DNA from: Lucinisca nassula
Taxonomy: Eukaryota > Mollusca > Bivalvia > Lucinida > Lucinidae
Reading direction: 5' to 3'
NCBI GenBank assembly: GCA_963580285.1
Contig: OY757010.1
Location: 152,478,714-152,542,713 of the forward strand
Length of the DNA stretch: 64,000 bases
Positions 1 to 11,100 of the stretch are shown piece by piece. Each line of letters opens with the position of its first letter. Position 1 is the stretch's first letter. The notes under the pieces were generated by a model, which worked only from the letters and a program-made list of their open reading frames with translations, was not told the origin of the DNA and made no database searches. A program made the translations under genes and the position numbers.

Positions 1-190
1 CACCCTAATGGTCAAGTTTATTTCTCAAGAACTATAAGAGCTTCATTAATGATACTTGGTACAAACTTGTGTCTGGGGATGACAACTTACATGCAAGCAT
101 CCATATTTCAACTTGACCTACATTTCATGGTTCACTGACTTTGTAAAATATTGCGACCACCCTAGTGTTCACCCTAATGGTCAAGTTTAT
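1..190. repeat. Element A, left part of 169-bp tandem array
   Basis: This is part of a tandem array whose unit contains a run reading TTCATGGTTCACTGACTTTG. The same unit recurs at 6122-7000 and 30600-31800. The unit is interrupted near 190 by element B and resumes near 6122, so the two parts were once contiguous. The array enters from outside the window. Open frames across it are chance: the 169-bp period is not a multiple of three, so no frame can repeat. Confidence 0.85.
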
Positions 191-2339
191 TATACCCCCG
201 GCATACGAAGTATGCAATGGGGGTATATAGTTTTTGTCTTTTCCGTCTGTCTGTGTGTCCGTAAACAATTATTTTGTGTCAAAGATATCTCAGGAACTGC
301 TTCACATAGAAACTTGAAATTTTGCACACATGATCAGTATGACTACTTGTATTGTGGGAAAGAAAATAAGGGCCAAGGGGTCAGGCCTTTTAGAGTTATT
401 TCCCTTTGTAGTTCTTGCTGTTTAATAGTGTATATTTTTAGCTCACCTGTCATGTAGTGACAAGGTGAGCTTTTGGGATCACTTTTCGTCCGTCGTCCGT
501 GCGTGCGTGCGTGTGTGTTTGTGTGCGTAAACTTTTTCTTCAAATGACATCTCCTCCTAAGCCACTGATTGGATTTTGACCAAACTTCACAGGAATGATC
601 CTTAGGTGGTCCCCTTTCAAAGTTGTTCAAATGGTTCCAGTACATTGCACATCTAGGTCACAGGAGCTAAAAATAGATTTTTTAAACGAAAACTTTAAAA
701 ATCTTCTTCTCTGAAACCACAAGGCCCAGGTCTTCGATATTTGGTATGAAGCTTCATCTAGTGGACCTCTACCAAGATTGTTCAAATTATAGCCCTGGGG
801 GCCAAAATGCCCCCGCCCCGGGGGCCTTTGGTTTTACATGGGCTTATATAAGGAAAATCATTAAAAAATCTTCTTCTCTGAAACCACAAGGCCCAGGTCT
901 TTAATATTTGGTGTGAAGCTTTACCTGGTGGACCTCTACTAAGATTGTTCAAATTATAGCCTTGGGGCCAAAAATGCCCCCGCACGAGGGCCTTTGGTTT
1001 TATATAGGCTTATACAGGGAAAAGCTTTAAAAAATCTACTTCTCTGAAACCGCAAGGCCCAGATCTTTGATATTTGGTGTGAAGCTTCATCTAGTGGGCC
1101 TCTTTCAAGATTGTTCAAATTATAGCCCTTGGGGCCAAAATACCCCCGCCCCGGGGGCCTATGGTTTTACATAGGGAAAATCATTAAAAAATCTTCTTCT
1201 CTGAAACCACAAGGCTCAGGTCTTTAATATTTAGTGTGAAGCTTTACCTGGTGGACCTCTACTAAGATTGTTCAAATTATAGCCTTTTGGCCAAAAATGC
1301 CCCCGCCCCGGGGGCCTTTGGTTTTACATAGGCTTATAGAGGGAAAATCTTTAAAAATCTTCTCCTCTGAAACCCCAAGGCCCAGATCTTTGGTATTTGG
1401 TGTGAAGCTTCATCTTGTGGACCTCTACCAAGATTGTTCAAATTATAGCACTTGGGGCCACAATGCCCCCGCACCAGGGGCCTATGGTTTTACATAAGCT
1501 TATATAGGGAAAATCATTAAAAAATCTTCTTCTCTGAAACCACAAGGCCCAGGTCTTTAATTTTTTGTGTGAAGCTTTACCTGGTGAACCTCTACTAAGA
1601 TTGTTCAAATTATAGCCTTGGGGCCAAAAATGCCCCCGCCCCGGGGGCCTTTGGTTTTACATAGGCTTATATAGGGAAAATCTTTAAAAATCTTCTTCTC
1701 TGAAACCGCAAGGCCCAGATCTTTGATATTTGGTGTGAAATTTCATCTAGTGGACCTCTAACAAGATTGTTCAAATTATAGCACTAGGGGCCAAAATGCC
1801 CCCGCCCCGGAGGGCCTATGGTTAAACATAGGCTTATATAGGGAAAATCATTAAAAAATCTTCTTCTCTGAAACCACAAGGCCCAGGTCTTTAATATTTG
1901 GTGTGAAGCTTTACTTGGTGGACCTTTACTAAGATTGTTCAAATTATACCCTTGGGGCTAAAATGCCCCCGCCTCGGGGGCCTTTGGTTTTACATAGGCT
2001 GATACAGGGAAAATCTTTAAAAATCTTCTTCTCTGAAACGGCAAGGCCCAGATCTTTGGTATTTGGTGTGAAGCTTCATCTAGTGGACCTCTTTCCAGAT
2101 TGTTCAAATTATAGCCCTGGGGCAAAAAATGTCCCCATCCCGGGACCCTTTGGTTTTTCATAGGCTTATATTGGGAAAACCTTTAAAAATCTTCTTGTCT
2201 GAAACCAGAAGGCCCAGGTCTTTGATATTTGGTATGAAGCTTCATCTATTGGACCATTACCGAGTTTGTTCAAATTATAGACCTGGGGCCTAGGATGTAC
2301 TGGAGACACTAATTCTCAGGTGAGCGATTCAGGGCCCTC

Positions 2340-2365
2340 TGGGCCCTCTTGTGTTTTATATTAGG
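2340..2365. repeat. Internal block junction 1 of element C
   Basis: The right-end hairpin and CTTGT terminus of one block run directly into GTTTTATATTAGGATCAC, the head of the next block lacking its GCTCACCTG hairpin. The identical junction occurs at 4490-4515, so the junction was copied with the block. Confidence 0.7.
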
Positions 2366-4489
2366 ATCACTTTTTGTCTGTCATCTGTGCGTAAACAATT
2401 TCTTCAAACGACATCTCCTCCTTAACCACTGATCGGATTTTGACTAAACTTCACAGAAATGATCCTTAGGTGGACCCCTTTCAAAGTTGTTCAAATGGTT
2501 CCGGTCCGTTGCACATCTAGGTCACAGGAGTCTAAAATAGATTTTTTTCACAGAAAACTTAAAAAATCTTCTTCTCTGAAACTACAAGGCCCAGGTCTTT
2601 GATATTTGGTATGAAGCTTCATCTAGTGGACCCCTACCAAGATTGTTCAAATTATAGTGCTGGGGCAAAAAATGCCCCCGCCCCGGGGCCCTTTGGTTTT
2701 ACATGGGCTTATATAGGGAAAATCTTTAAAAATCTTCTTATCTGAAACCGCAAGGCTCAGGACTTTGATATTTGGTATGAAGCTTCATCTAGTGGACCCC
2801 TACCAAGATTGTTCAAATAATAGTGCTGGGGCAAAAAATGCCCCCGCTCTGGGGCCCTTTGGTTTTACATAGACTTATATAGGGAAAATCTTTAAAAATC
2901 TTCTTCTCTGAAACCACAAGGCCTAGGTCTTTGATATTTGGTATGAAGCTTCATCTGAAGGACCCCTACCAAGATTATTCAAATTATAGTGCTAGGGCCA
3001 AAAATGCCCCCGCCCAGGGCCCTTTGGTTTTACATTGGCTTATATAGGGATAATCTTTAAAAATCTTCTTCTCTGAAACCGCAAGGCCCAGGACTTTGAT
3101 ATTTAGTATGAAGCTTCATCTAATGGACCTCTACCAAGATTGTTCAAATTATAGCCCTGGGACCAAAAAAGCCTCCACTCCGGGGCCCCTTGGTTTTACA
3201 TAGACTAATATAGGGAAAATCTTATAAAATCTTCTTCTGTGAAACCACAAGGCCTACGTCTTTGAAATTTATTGTTAACTTTCATCTAGTGGACCTCTAT
3301 CAAGATTGTGCAAATTATAGCCCTGGGGCCAAAAAATGTCGCCGCCCCGAAACCCTTTGGTTTTCCATAGACCTATAAAGGGAAATCTATCTTCTTCTCT
3401 GAAACTGCAAGGCTCAGGTCTTTGATATTTGGTATGGAGCTTCATCTAGTGGACCTCTTCCAAGATTGTTCAAATTATAGCCCGTGGGCACAAATGCCCC
3501 CTACCCGGGGCCCTTTGGTTTTTCAAAGACTTATATATCCCAGGGCCATTTGGTTTTGCATAGGCTTATGTAGGGAATATCTCTTAAAAAATCTTCTTCT
3601 CTGAAACCGCAAGGCTCAGGACTTTGATATTTGGTATGAAGCTTCATCTAGTGGACCCCTACCAAGATTGTTCAAATCATAGTGCTGGGGCAAAAAATGC
3701 CCCCGCTCTGGGGCCCTTTGGTTTTACATAGACTTAAATAGGGAAAATCTTTAAAAATCATCTTCTCTGAAACCACAAGGCCTAGGTCTTTGATATTTGG
3801 TAAGAAACTTCATCTGAAGGACCCCTGCAAAGATTATTCAAATAAAAGTGCTGGAGCCAAAAATGCCCCGGCCCGGGGCCCTATTTGGTTTTACATAGGC
3901 TTATATAGGGATAATCTTTAAAAATCTTCTTCTCTGAAACCTAAAGGCCCAGTTCTTTGCTATTTTGTATGAAGCTTCATCAAGTTGACCCCTACCAAGA
4001 TTGTTCAAATTATAGTGCTGGGGCTAAAAAAGCCCTCGCCCTGGGGCCCTTTGGTTTTACATAGGTATATATAGGGAAAATCTTTAAAAATCTTCTTCTC
4101 TGAAACTGCAAGGCCATGGTCTTTGATATTTGGTATGGAGCTTCAACTAATGGACCTCTTCCAAGATTGTTCAAATTATAGCCCTCGGGCCACAAATGCC
4201 CCCGCCCCGGGGCTCTTTGGTTTTACATAGACTTATATAGAGATAATCTTTGAAAATCTTCTTCTCTGAAACAGCAAGGCCCAGGTCGTTGATATTTGAA
4301 GTGTAGCTTCATCTAGTAGACCTTTGCCAAGATTGTTCATATTATAGCCCTTGTTGTTATTCGGTATGAAGCTTCACCTTTTTAGATGTCCCTCAACATT
4401 ATGCACATTATTAAACCCTGGGGTCAATAATGGCCCTCCCCGTGCCCACTTGTTACTCTATGGATCAGATGAGCGATACAGGGCCATCA

Positions 4490-4515
4490 TGGCCCTCTTG
4501 TGTTTTATATTAGGA
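4490..4515. repeat. Internal block junction 2 of element C
   Basis: This has the same joint as near 2351: GGCCCTCTTGT followed by GTTTTATATTAGGA. Block 2 (2352-4500) is 2,149 bp long. Confidence 0.7.
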
Positions 4516-6121
4516 CCACTTTTTGTCTGTCATCCGTGCGTAAACAATTTCTTCAAACAACATCTCCTCCTAAACCACTGATTGGATTTTGCCCAAACTT
4601 CACAGGAATGATCCTTAGGTGGTCCCCTTTCAAAGTTGTTCAAATGGTTCCGGTCTGTTGCACATACAGGTCACAGGAGCCAAAAATAGTTTTTTTCACC
4701 GAAAACTTAAAAAATCTTCTTCTCTGAAACCGCAAGGCCAAGGTCTTTGATATTTGGTATGAAGCTTCATCTAGTGGACCCCTACCAAGATTGTTCAAAT
4801 AATAATGCTGGGGCCAAAAATGCCCCCGCCCCGGGGCCCTTTGGTTTTACATGGTCTTATATAGGAAAATCTTCAAAAATCTTCTTCTCTGAAACCACAA
4901 GGCCCAGGTCTTTGATTTTTGGTATGAAGCTTCATCTAGTGGACCCCTACCAAGATTGTTCAAATTATAGTGCTGGGGCTAAAAGTGCCCCCGCCCTGGG
5001 CCCTTTGGTTATACATGGGCTTATATAGGGAAAGTCTTCTTCTCTGAAGATGCAAGGCCCAGGTCTTTGCTATTTGGTATGAAGCTTTATCTAGTCGACC
5101 CCTACCAAGATTGTTCAAATTACAGTGCTGGGGCCAAAAATGCCCCTGCCCCCAGGCCCTTTGGTTTTACATAAGCTTATGTAGGGAAAATCTTCTTCTC
5201 TGAAACTGCAAGGCCCAGGTCTTTGATATTTGGTATGAAGCTTCATCTTGTGGACCTCTACCAAGATTGTTCAAATTATAGCCCTGGGGCCAAAAATGCC
5301 CCCGCTCCGGGGCACTTTGGTTTTACACAGACTTATATAGGGAAAATCTTTAAAAATCTTCTTCTCTGAAACCACAAGGCCTAGGTCTTTGATATTTGGT
5401 TTGAAGCTTCAGCTAGTTGACCTCTACCAAGATTGTTCAAATTAGAGCCAAGAGGCCAAAATGCCCCCGCCTCGGGGCCCTTTGGTTTTACAAAGACTTA
5501 TATAGGGACTATCTTTAAAAATCTTCTTCTGTGAAACCACAAGGCCTAGGTCTTTGATATTTGGTGTGAAATTGCATCTAGTGGACCTCTATCAAGATTG
5601 TTCAAATTATAGCCCTTGGGCCAAAAATGCCCCAGCACTGAGACCCTTTGGTTTTACATAGACTTATATAGGAAAATCTTTAAAAATCTTCTTCTCTGAA
5701 ACTGCAAGGCCCATGTCTTTGATATTTGGTATGGAGCTTCATCTAGTGGAAAATTATAGCCTTTGTTAATATTTGGTATGAAGCTTCAACTTTTTAGACC
5801 TCCCTCAACATTATGCACATAATAACCTTGGGGTCAATAATGGCCCTCCCCGGGGCCCACTTTTTACTCTATGGATCAGGTGAGCGATCCAGGGCCATCA
5901 TGGCCCTCTTGTTATTTTGTGTCAAAGATTTCTCAATAACTACTGTACATAGAAACCTGAAATTTTGCAAACATGATCAGTGTGACTAGTTGTATTGTGG
6001 GAAAGAAAATAAGGGCCAAGGGGTCAGGCCTTTTAGAGTTATTTCCCTTTGTAGTTCTTGTTTCAGCTGAGGTGATGGCACTGGCCCGGGGTATACGTGC
6101 CCCACTGGGCACTTTTGTCTA

Positions 6122-7154
6122 GTTTCTCAAGAACTATTAGAGCTTCATTCATGATACTTCATACAAACTTGTGTCTGGGGATGGCAACTTACATGCAAGC
6201 ATCCATATTTCACCTTGACCTACATTTCATGGATCACTGACTTTGTAAAATATTGCGACCACCCTAGCGTTCACCCTAATGGTCAAGTTTATTTCTCAAG
6301 AACTATAAGAGCTTCATTAATGATACTTGGTACAGACTTGTGTCTGGGGATGACAACTTACATGCAAGTATCCATATTTGACCTTGATCTACATTTCATG
6401 GTTCACTGACTTTGTAAAATATTGCGACCACCCTTGCGTTCACCCTAATGGTCAAGTTTATTTCTCAAGAACTATAAGAGCTTCATTAATGATACTTGGT
6501 AAAACTTGTGTCTGGGGAAGACAACTTAGATGCAAGCATCCATATTTGACCTTGACCTACATTTCATGGTTCACTGACTTTGTAAAATATTGCGACCACC
6601 CTAGCGTTCACCCTAATGGTCAAGTTTATTTCTCAAGAACTATTAGAGCTTCATTAATGATACTTGGTACAGACTTGTGTCTGGGGATGACAACATACAT
6701 GCAAGCATCCATATTTGACCTTGATCTACATTTCATGGTTCACTGACTTAGTAAAATATTGCGACCACCCTAGCGTTCACCCTAATGGTCAAGTTTATTT
6801 CTCAAGAACTATAAGAGCTTCATTAATGATACTTGGTACAGACTTGTGTCTGGGGATGACAACTTAGATGCAAGCATCCATATTTGACCTTGACCTACAT
6901 TTCATGGTTCACTGACTTTTTAAAATATTGCGACCACCCTAGCGTTCACCCTAATGGTCAAGTTTATGTCTCAAGAACTAGCAGAGCTTTATTAATGATA
7001 CTAATTTCATTTCTCAAGAATTATTTGAACTTCATTGATGATACTTAGTACAAGCCTTTTATGCAAGCATCTATGTTAAATCTTGGCCTAGATGTCATGG
7101 TCCAGTGACTTTGCGCCCCCACAGGCGTGACATAGCCTTCGGCGGAATTCTTGT
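6122..7154. mobile_element. Element A, right part, 169-bp array and right end
   Basis: Successive GTTCACTGAC motifs start at 6401, 6569, 6738 and 6907. The spacings are 168 (one unit has a 1-bp deletion), 169 and 169. The array degrades after about 7000 and ends with ACAGGCGTGACATAGCC, the small hairpin TTC-GGCG-GAA and ATTCTTGT. The sequence on its right (7155-7300) is half of a MITE whose intact copy is at 52646-52883, so A inserted into that MITE. Confidence 0.8.
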
Positions 7155-7300
7155 TTTTGTTTTCATTCTATTTTTGACAGAAAATTCTGTTAACAAATAG
7201 TGCAGGCCCTGATCAGACGCCGCATTTTACGGCATCTGATCTTGGCCTGCACTGTTTGCCAAGGTACCCCTTTAGGGGCTTCCTGCATACAATTGGTTAA
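7155..7300. mobile_element. Right half of TTAA-flanked MITE (type c) with palindromic core
   Basis: It matches the right portions of the copies at 52646-52883 and 49290-49519, including the core palindrome (about 7198-7263) and the terminal inverted repeat before TTAA (7297-7300). The left half lies outside the window because element A interrupts it. TTAA plus ends starting CCC is the hallmark of piggyBac-type elements. Confidence 0.65.
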
Positions 7301-7339
7301 AGTTCTTGTTTGAATCTTTGTTTAGGAGAGCTGTTTACA

Positions 7340-7860
7340 ATATTTATCCTAAGTATTTGGACAACTCTACTCTCTACCATACTTGTTCTAACAATCCAGT
7401 ACATGATGTTGTGTCAAAAATACAGTCGAACTTCAATGGCTCGAACACCTTTGGAACTTCGAAAATCTGTTCGAGACAGGGGTAGTTTGAGCCACTGAGG
7501 TTACTGTCAGGAGGCATAACGAGATACTTTTAGACATCTTTTCGGTGTTCTTTAAACAAAATGTATGCTGTATGTACTCATTAGAATCGCCTCATCGAGG
7601 CGATTTTAATGAGTACACACAGCATACATTTGCAAAATAAAAGACTAAATTCTCCTTAATTATCCCCCACTATTTCTTATGTATAGGATTTCGTTAGGGG
7701 CTCAAGAATGGGTTCTACACATCTATGGTAAACGAGCCATCGGTGTTCGAGCTATCGAAGTTCTACTGTAGCTGGATGAGTGGCAAACAGTGTAGGCTCA
7801 GGCCTGTCTGTCCAAATGCATATTGTATATATGGTAGGACTCTGTATCACCGAGCTTCAA
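7340..7860. mobile_element. Palindromic MITE (type e), split by a TA-flanked MITE
   Basis: The flanks TCCTAAGTAT...TTGTGTCAAAAA and GCTGGATGAGTGGCAAACAG match a contiguous copy at about 48474-48800. There the junction reads GTCAAAAAATAGCTGG with no insert. Part of the core palindrome on the right is lost, since only AACAGTGTAGGCTCAGGCCTG remains. Confidence 0.6.
7423..7768. mobile_element. TA-flanked MITE (O) with central hairpin, Tc1/mariner-like ends
   Basis: The inverted ends CAGTCGAACTTCAATGGCTC and GAGCTATCGAAGTTCTACTG are flanked by TA at 7421-7422 and 7769-7770. Removing the insert restores the type e MITE. The centre (7561-7630) is a long hairpin with the loop region GAATCGCCTCATCGAGGCGA, a module also seen in the K elements. 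Partial relatives lie at 45350-45440 and 54377-54420. There is no transposase. Confidence 0.75.
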
Positions 7861-8098
7861 AATGAAGAAGGGAAGGCCACGATCAGGAACCAATACAGTT
7901 AAACCTTCCATCCAGGACACCAGTGGGAAAGAAGGTTGCATTTACAGCAATGGCATTATAATTGAAATATTACAAATAGAACGTCAAAAGTCTCTTTTCC
8001 AAAAAAAAAGGCCACACAGCAATTAAAAATTAAAAAATTTAACAGAGTATACATGCCAAGCTTAGTGCATAACTCAGGATAATGGTGAACAGCCTCCC

Positions 8099-8255
8099 CT
8101 ACCTGTTGTAGTGGTTAAGCTACTCAGCTCATATACCAGGGGTTGTAGGTTTGATTTCGGCCTCTTAAAAACTTTGGGATGTGTCTTTAAAGGCAGTCCT
8201 GTCTCCATATGACTTAAGTTGTTGGTTGGATATAAAACTCAAACAACAAGCATTG
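8099..8255 (+). mobile_element. tRNA-derived SINE
   Basis: A pol III A-box-like GTAGTGGTTAAGCTAC (about 8108-8123) and a B-box-like GGTTGTAGGTTTGATTTC (8141-8158) form a tRNA-like head. The body ends in GTTGTTGGTTGGATATAAAA and a CAAACAACAA tail. Similar bodies occur at 10900-11075 and 24105-24255. It spans the left boundary (8198) of the 463-bp direct repeat and is intact across it, so this copy marks the undisturbed target sequence. Confidence 0.7.
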
Positions 8256-8660
8256 CGTTATATCGGAAACTGTGGAGTGTTATAATGAGACTTCATTGTC
8301 TCCTACTGTGTTTGTAGATCCTGAGGGCTACCAATGGGAGATAACAAAGTCTGCTACATATTTATGTGGGTATGTTTTATAACCATACACTTCCATGACT
8401 GTGAAGTAAACATGAATCTGCATATAACGCTCTCATTAAATCATGGTTTTGGATATAACACAGTTTAAGGATGGAGCCTAAAAATTTATAGATTATATAG
8501 AAAAATTATCAGAGATGGTCATTTTTATGCTCCGGGGGATTATAGTTTTTTGTGTGTCTGTCTGTCCGCAAGGCATAACTTTTGAATGGTAACTGATAAG
8601 GCTTTCATATTTTACAATATTTTACATTCCTTGTCACATGACCTTTTCAAAGATACCATA
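8198..8660. repeat. 463-bp direct repeat, upstream copy
   Basis: It is near-identical to 12776-13238; I noticed one difference (GCATTGCG against GCATTGTG). It covers the SINE 3' part, a Q-type MITE fragment and the first about 130 bp of element R. Upstream it continues smoothly into the SINE head. Downstream it stops abruptly at the integrase. It is not an LTR: it lacks TG...CA ends, and the true LTR end abuts the other copy. Confidence 0.85.
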
Positions 8661-10058
8661 GGTATTAGGAAGACATTGGATAGAGTTGTAACTGAGTTTT
8701 ACTGGCCCGGTATTTGCGGTGATGTCGCTAGATTTTGTAAATCTTGTGATATTTGTCAGAGAACTATTCAGAAAGGTCGGGTCACTAAAGTACCTCTAGG
8801 AAAAATGCCATTGATTGATACGCCATTTAAGAGGGTGGCAGTGGACATAGTTGGTCCAATTGAGCCTCGATCTGATAGGAAATCTCGGTATATTTTAACC
8901 ATGATAGATTATGCGACAAGGTATCCAGAGGCGATAGCTTTACCGAGTATTGAGACGGAACGTGTCGCGGAAGCGCTTATTGAAATGTTTAGTAGGGTTG
9001 GCATTCCTGATGAAATTTTGACTGATTGTGGATCACAGTTTACTGCTGAGGTAATGAAGGAAGTCAGCAGACTTCTTTCTCTTCAACAGTTAACGTGTAG
9101 TCCGAGACACCCAATTTGCAACGAACTGATAGAGCGTTTCCACGCTACGTTAAAGCTGATGTTACGTCGCATGTGTGCTGAACGTCCAAAAGATTGGGAT
9201 AAATATCTTCCAGCCTTATTATTTGCGGTAAGGGAAGTCCCACAAGAGTCTTTAGGATACTCCCCTTTTGAGTTGTTATATGGACGTAACGTCAGAGGTC
9301 CAATGGCAATATTAAGAGAATTATGGGCTGAAGAGGTACGCGATGAGCAAGTTCTTTCGACGTATCAATACGTTATTGAGCTTAGGGAACGGTTAGAGCA
9401 GACATGCAAATTAGCGCGTGATAATTTAAAGAAGGTTCAGATTAAGCAGAAAGCTTATTATGATAAAGGCGCGAGGTCGCGTAAATTTGACGTCGGCGAC
9501 AAAGTACTGTTGTTACTACCGACAGACAGTAATAAGTTATTGCTTCAATGGAAAGGTCCTTATGAAGTGGTTGAGGTAGTGAACAGAATGGATTATAAGA
9601 TTGATGTCAATGGAAATGTTAACACATATCACGCTAACATTCTGAAGCAGTATGTTGAGCGTCAGACTGTGACGTCTCATTGTCTGATCTCTAAACCTAT
9701 GATGTCGACAGACAGTCATGACAGAAATGACGTCGACGAGTCTTCATTTGAAGACAGCAGTTTTCAAACTGCAGAGCAACCCGAAAGTGACGGTGACGTT
9801 AGCGTCCCACACACACTAACGTCAGAGGAGAGTGAGGAGACAGAAGGGCTGAGAGAACAGCGCCTTGCAGGACTGACATGTCAGACAGACCAAATTATAT
9901 GTACCACATTTATGTCAGAACCTGTGAAATCAATCAAATCTGTTAAGCCAGAAAGGCCACCTCCAGTAAGATTAAAACGATATCCGTTTTCTAACAAACA
10001 ACAGAGTGTCAGGGGAACAGGAAAATTCTGGGGCAAACCACCTTGGCTTACTAGCTAA
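8661..10058 (+). pseudogene. Ty3/Gypsy retrotransposon integrase, 5'-truncated
   Basis: This is the C-terminal pol product that joins element DNA to the host chromosome. A frame is open from 8586 (490 aa), but its first about 25 residues come from the preceding repeat; family similarity starts at GIRKTLDRV. Visible parts are the second half of the HHCC zinc finger (C54, C57; the histidine half is missing), a DDE core with D87, D147 and E183 (D-D spacing 59 residues, D-E spacing 35), and a GPY/F module near residues 320-355 (QWKGPYEVVE, YHANILKQY). A polar, acidic C-terminal tail follows. Gag, protease, reverse transcriptase and RNase H are absent. The core has no stop or frameshift, so the copy is young, but without a complete finger and its promoter it is presumably dead. 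Confidence 0.9.
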
Positions 10059-10067
10059 ATTTTACTT

Positions 10068-10086
10068 AGGAAAATTTGGGGGCAGA
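10068..10086 (+). promoter_or_regulatory. Candidate polypurine tract
   Basis: AGGAAAATTTGGGGGCAG lies ten bases after the integrase stop, where LTR elements carry the plus-strand primer just before the 3' LTR. The three T residues make it imperfect. Confidence 0.45.
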
Positions 10087-10714
10087 CTACCTCAGTAGGT
10101 AATTCTTCGCACGGTTGTTGTGTAAATAGCTGTCTTGTTTAGATAGGTTCATCCTATTCCATCTCTATACACAAAGAAAAAACATTTCTGATTGTTTTTT
10201 CTCCAAAAGGGGAAACCTTTGTTACGAGATGGAATAGGAAACCTCTCTGGTGCTTATGCACATCTAAATTATTTTAGTAGATATATGGTAGGGCGGTGCG
10301 AGTGAAATATTTTAGGTGAAATATGGTACGCAAACTGTGCGGCTCCATGAACAAGTCATGCACATATCATACGATGTATGCATGAGTGGTTTATAGAGAG
10401 CTGTTTTTACAATACAGGGGGCCGCTAAAAGGCCGAGTCCTATAGAATTTGCCTAAAAATCGCCAACCGCCAAATTGTTCCATATATGATTTTTATTCCC
10501 GTCACGTGTTGTGTGGGTGTTCGTTTTGACAGGAGTCATGTCATTGATTATAGGGTCGTTTCATCAATTTTTCCTATGGGAAATGTACTATTTGAACGCA
10601 AATCCATTATCCACTCGATTTTGCTATCTGGCTTTGTTTGTGGCCGGTATCTCCACCTCGCCACGAATTGAGCAAGGTAATAAGAGAAGGCATGATTTTC
10701 CGGTAGTATTCATA

Positions 10715-10724
10715 GATATATAAA
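10715..10724 (+). promoter_or_regulatory. Candidate LTR TATA box
   Basis: GATATATAAA lies within the LTR region, followed about 25-30 bases later by a purine-rich start region. The AATAAA at about 11124 is downstream, in the order expected for LTR promoter and polyadenylation signals. Confidence 0.4.
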
Positions 10725-10884
10725 CCCTGAAAAAAACGGACACTTTAGCAGCAGGTCAAGTTGTAAGAGTGAACACAACATTGTGACGGGGAAATAGAAA
10801 GTATATTGAAAGGTATGTTAAATCTATGTTTAGTATTATTTTTGTATGAACATGCTTGTAGGTTTTGGAGGGGTTTACTTCTAG

Positions 10885-11100
10885 TATACCCCAACTTTCT
10901 GAAGCCTATTCTGAATTCGCTGTTGTGGCCTGTAGTGATTAGGCTACTAGCTTTGCCAGCTAGATGTCGCAGAATTGATCCCAGGCTTCTCCAGTAGTAG
11001 AATGAGTCTTTCTAAGTGAGGTCCTGTCTCATGCTGACCCTAGATGTTGGTGAGACGTAAAGTTTGGACACCCGCTCATTCTAGATTCATTTAGGCTTTT
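10885..11100 (+). mobile_element. tRNA-derived SINE inside the LTR
   Basis: The head resembles a tRNA: A-box-like GTGGCCTGTAGTGATTAGGC and B-box-like GCAGAATTGATCCC. The body ends in GATGTTGGTGAGACGTAAAG, like the SINEs at 8099 and 24105. The terminal duplication is unclear. Confidence 0.55.

Larger units (their letters stand above)
441..5911. mobile_element. Element C, about 167-bp tandem array in three concatenated blocks
   Basis: The left end is GCTCACCTG followed by a partner AGGTGAGC. The right end has CAGGTGAGC, a hairpin AGGGCC-atcat-GGCCCT and CTTG. It is flanked by TTA on both sides (438-440 and 5912-5914), which could be a 3-bp target duplication. About 30 units carry a shared CTTCTTCTCTGAAACC run at a spacing near 167 bp. 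The right-end signature recurs inside at about 2351 and 4500, dividing the element into blocks 441-2351, 2352-4500 and 4501-5911. No coding capacity is seen; the open frames stop and restart with the array. Confidence 0.75.
191..6121. mobile_element. Element B (split by element C)
   Basis: The left end carries an inverted pair around TATACCCCCGG with its partner GGGGGTATA, followed by a gtctgtctgtgtgtccg tract. The right end has CCCGGGGTATA, then the hairpin GTGCCC-cact-GGGCAC, then TTTTGTCT. Two copies of a roughly 150-bp internal unit lie at about 261-410 and 5909-6058, so B also had a tandem core. Element C sits between them. B interrupts the A unit between GTTTA and TTCTCAAG. This end layout matches A, C, S and V and suggests a Helitron-like non-autonomous element. 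Confidence 0.65.

Noticed and set aside
113..7000. Several open frames with similar peptides in the A and C arrays
   Set aside because: They arise because array units repeat. The 169-bp and 167-bp periods are not multiples of three, the frames end within one or two units, and there is no start context or domain.
1..7000. CRISPR-like regular repeats
   Set aside because: Units are 169 or 167 bp with no distinct repeat-spacer pattern, and the window is clearly eukaryotic. The 49-bp array at 44483 also has no variable spacers.
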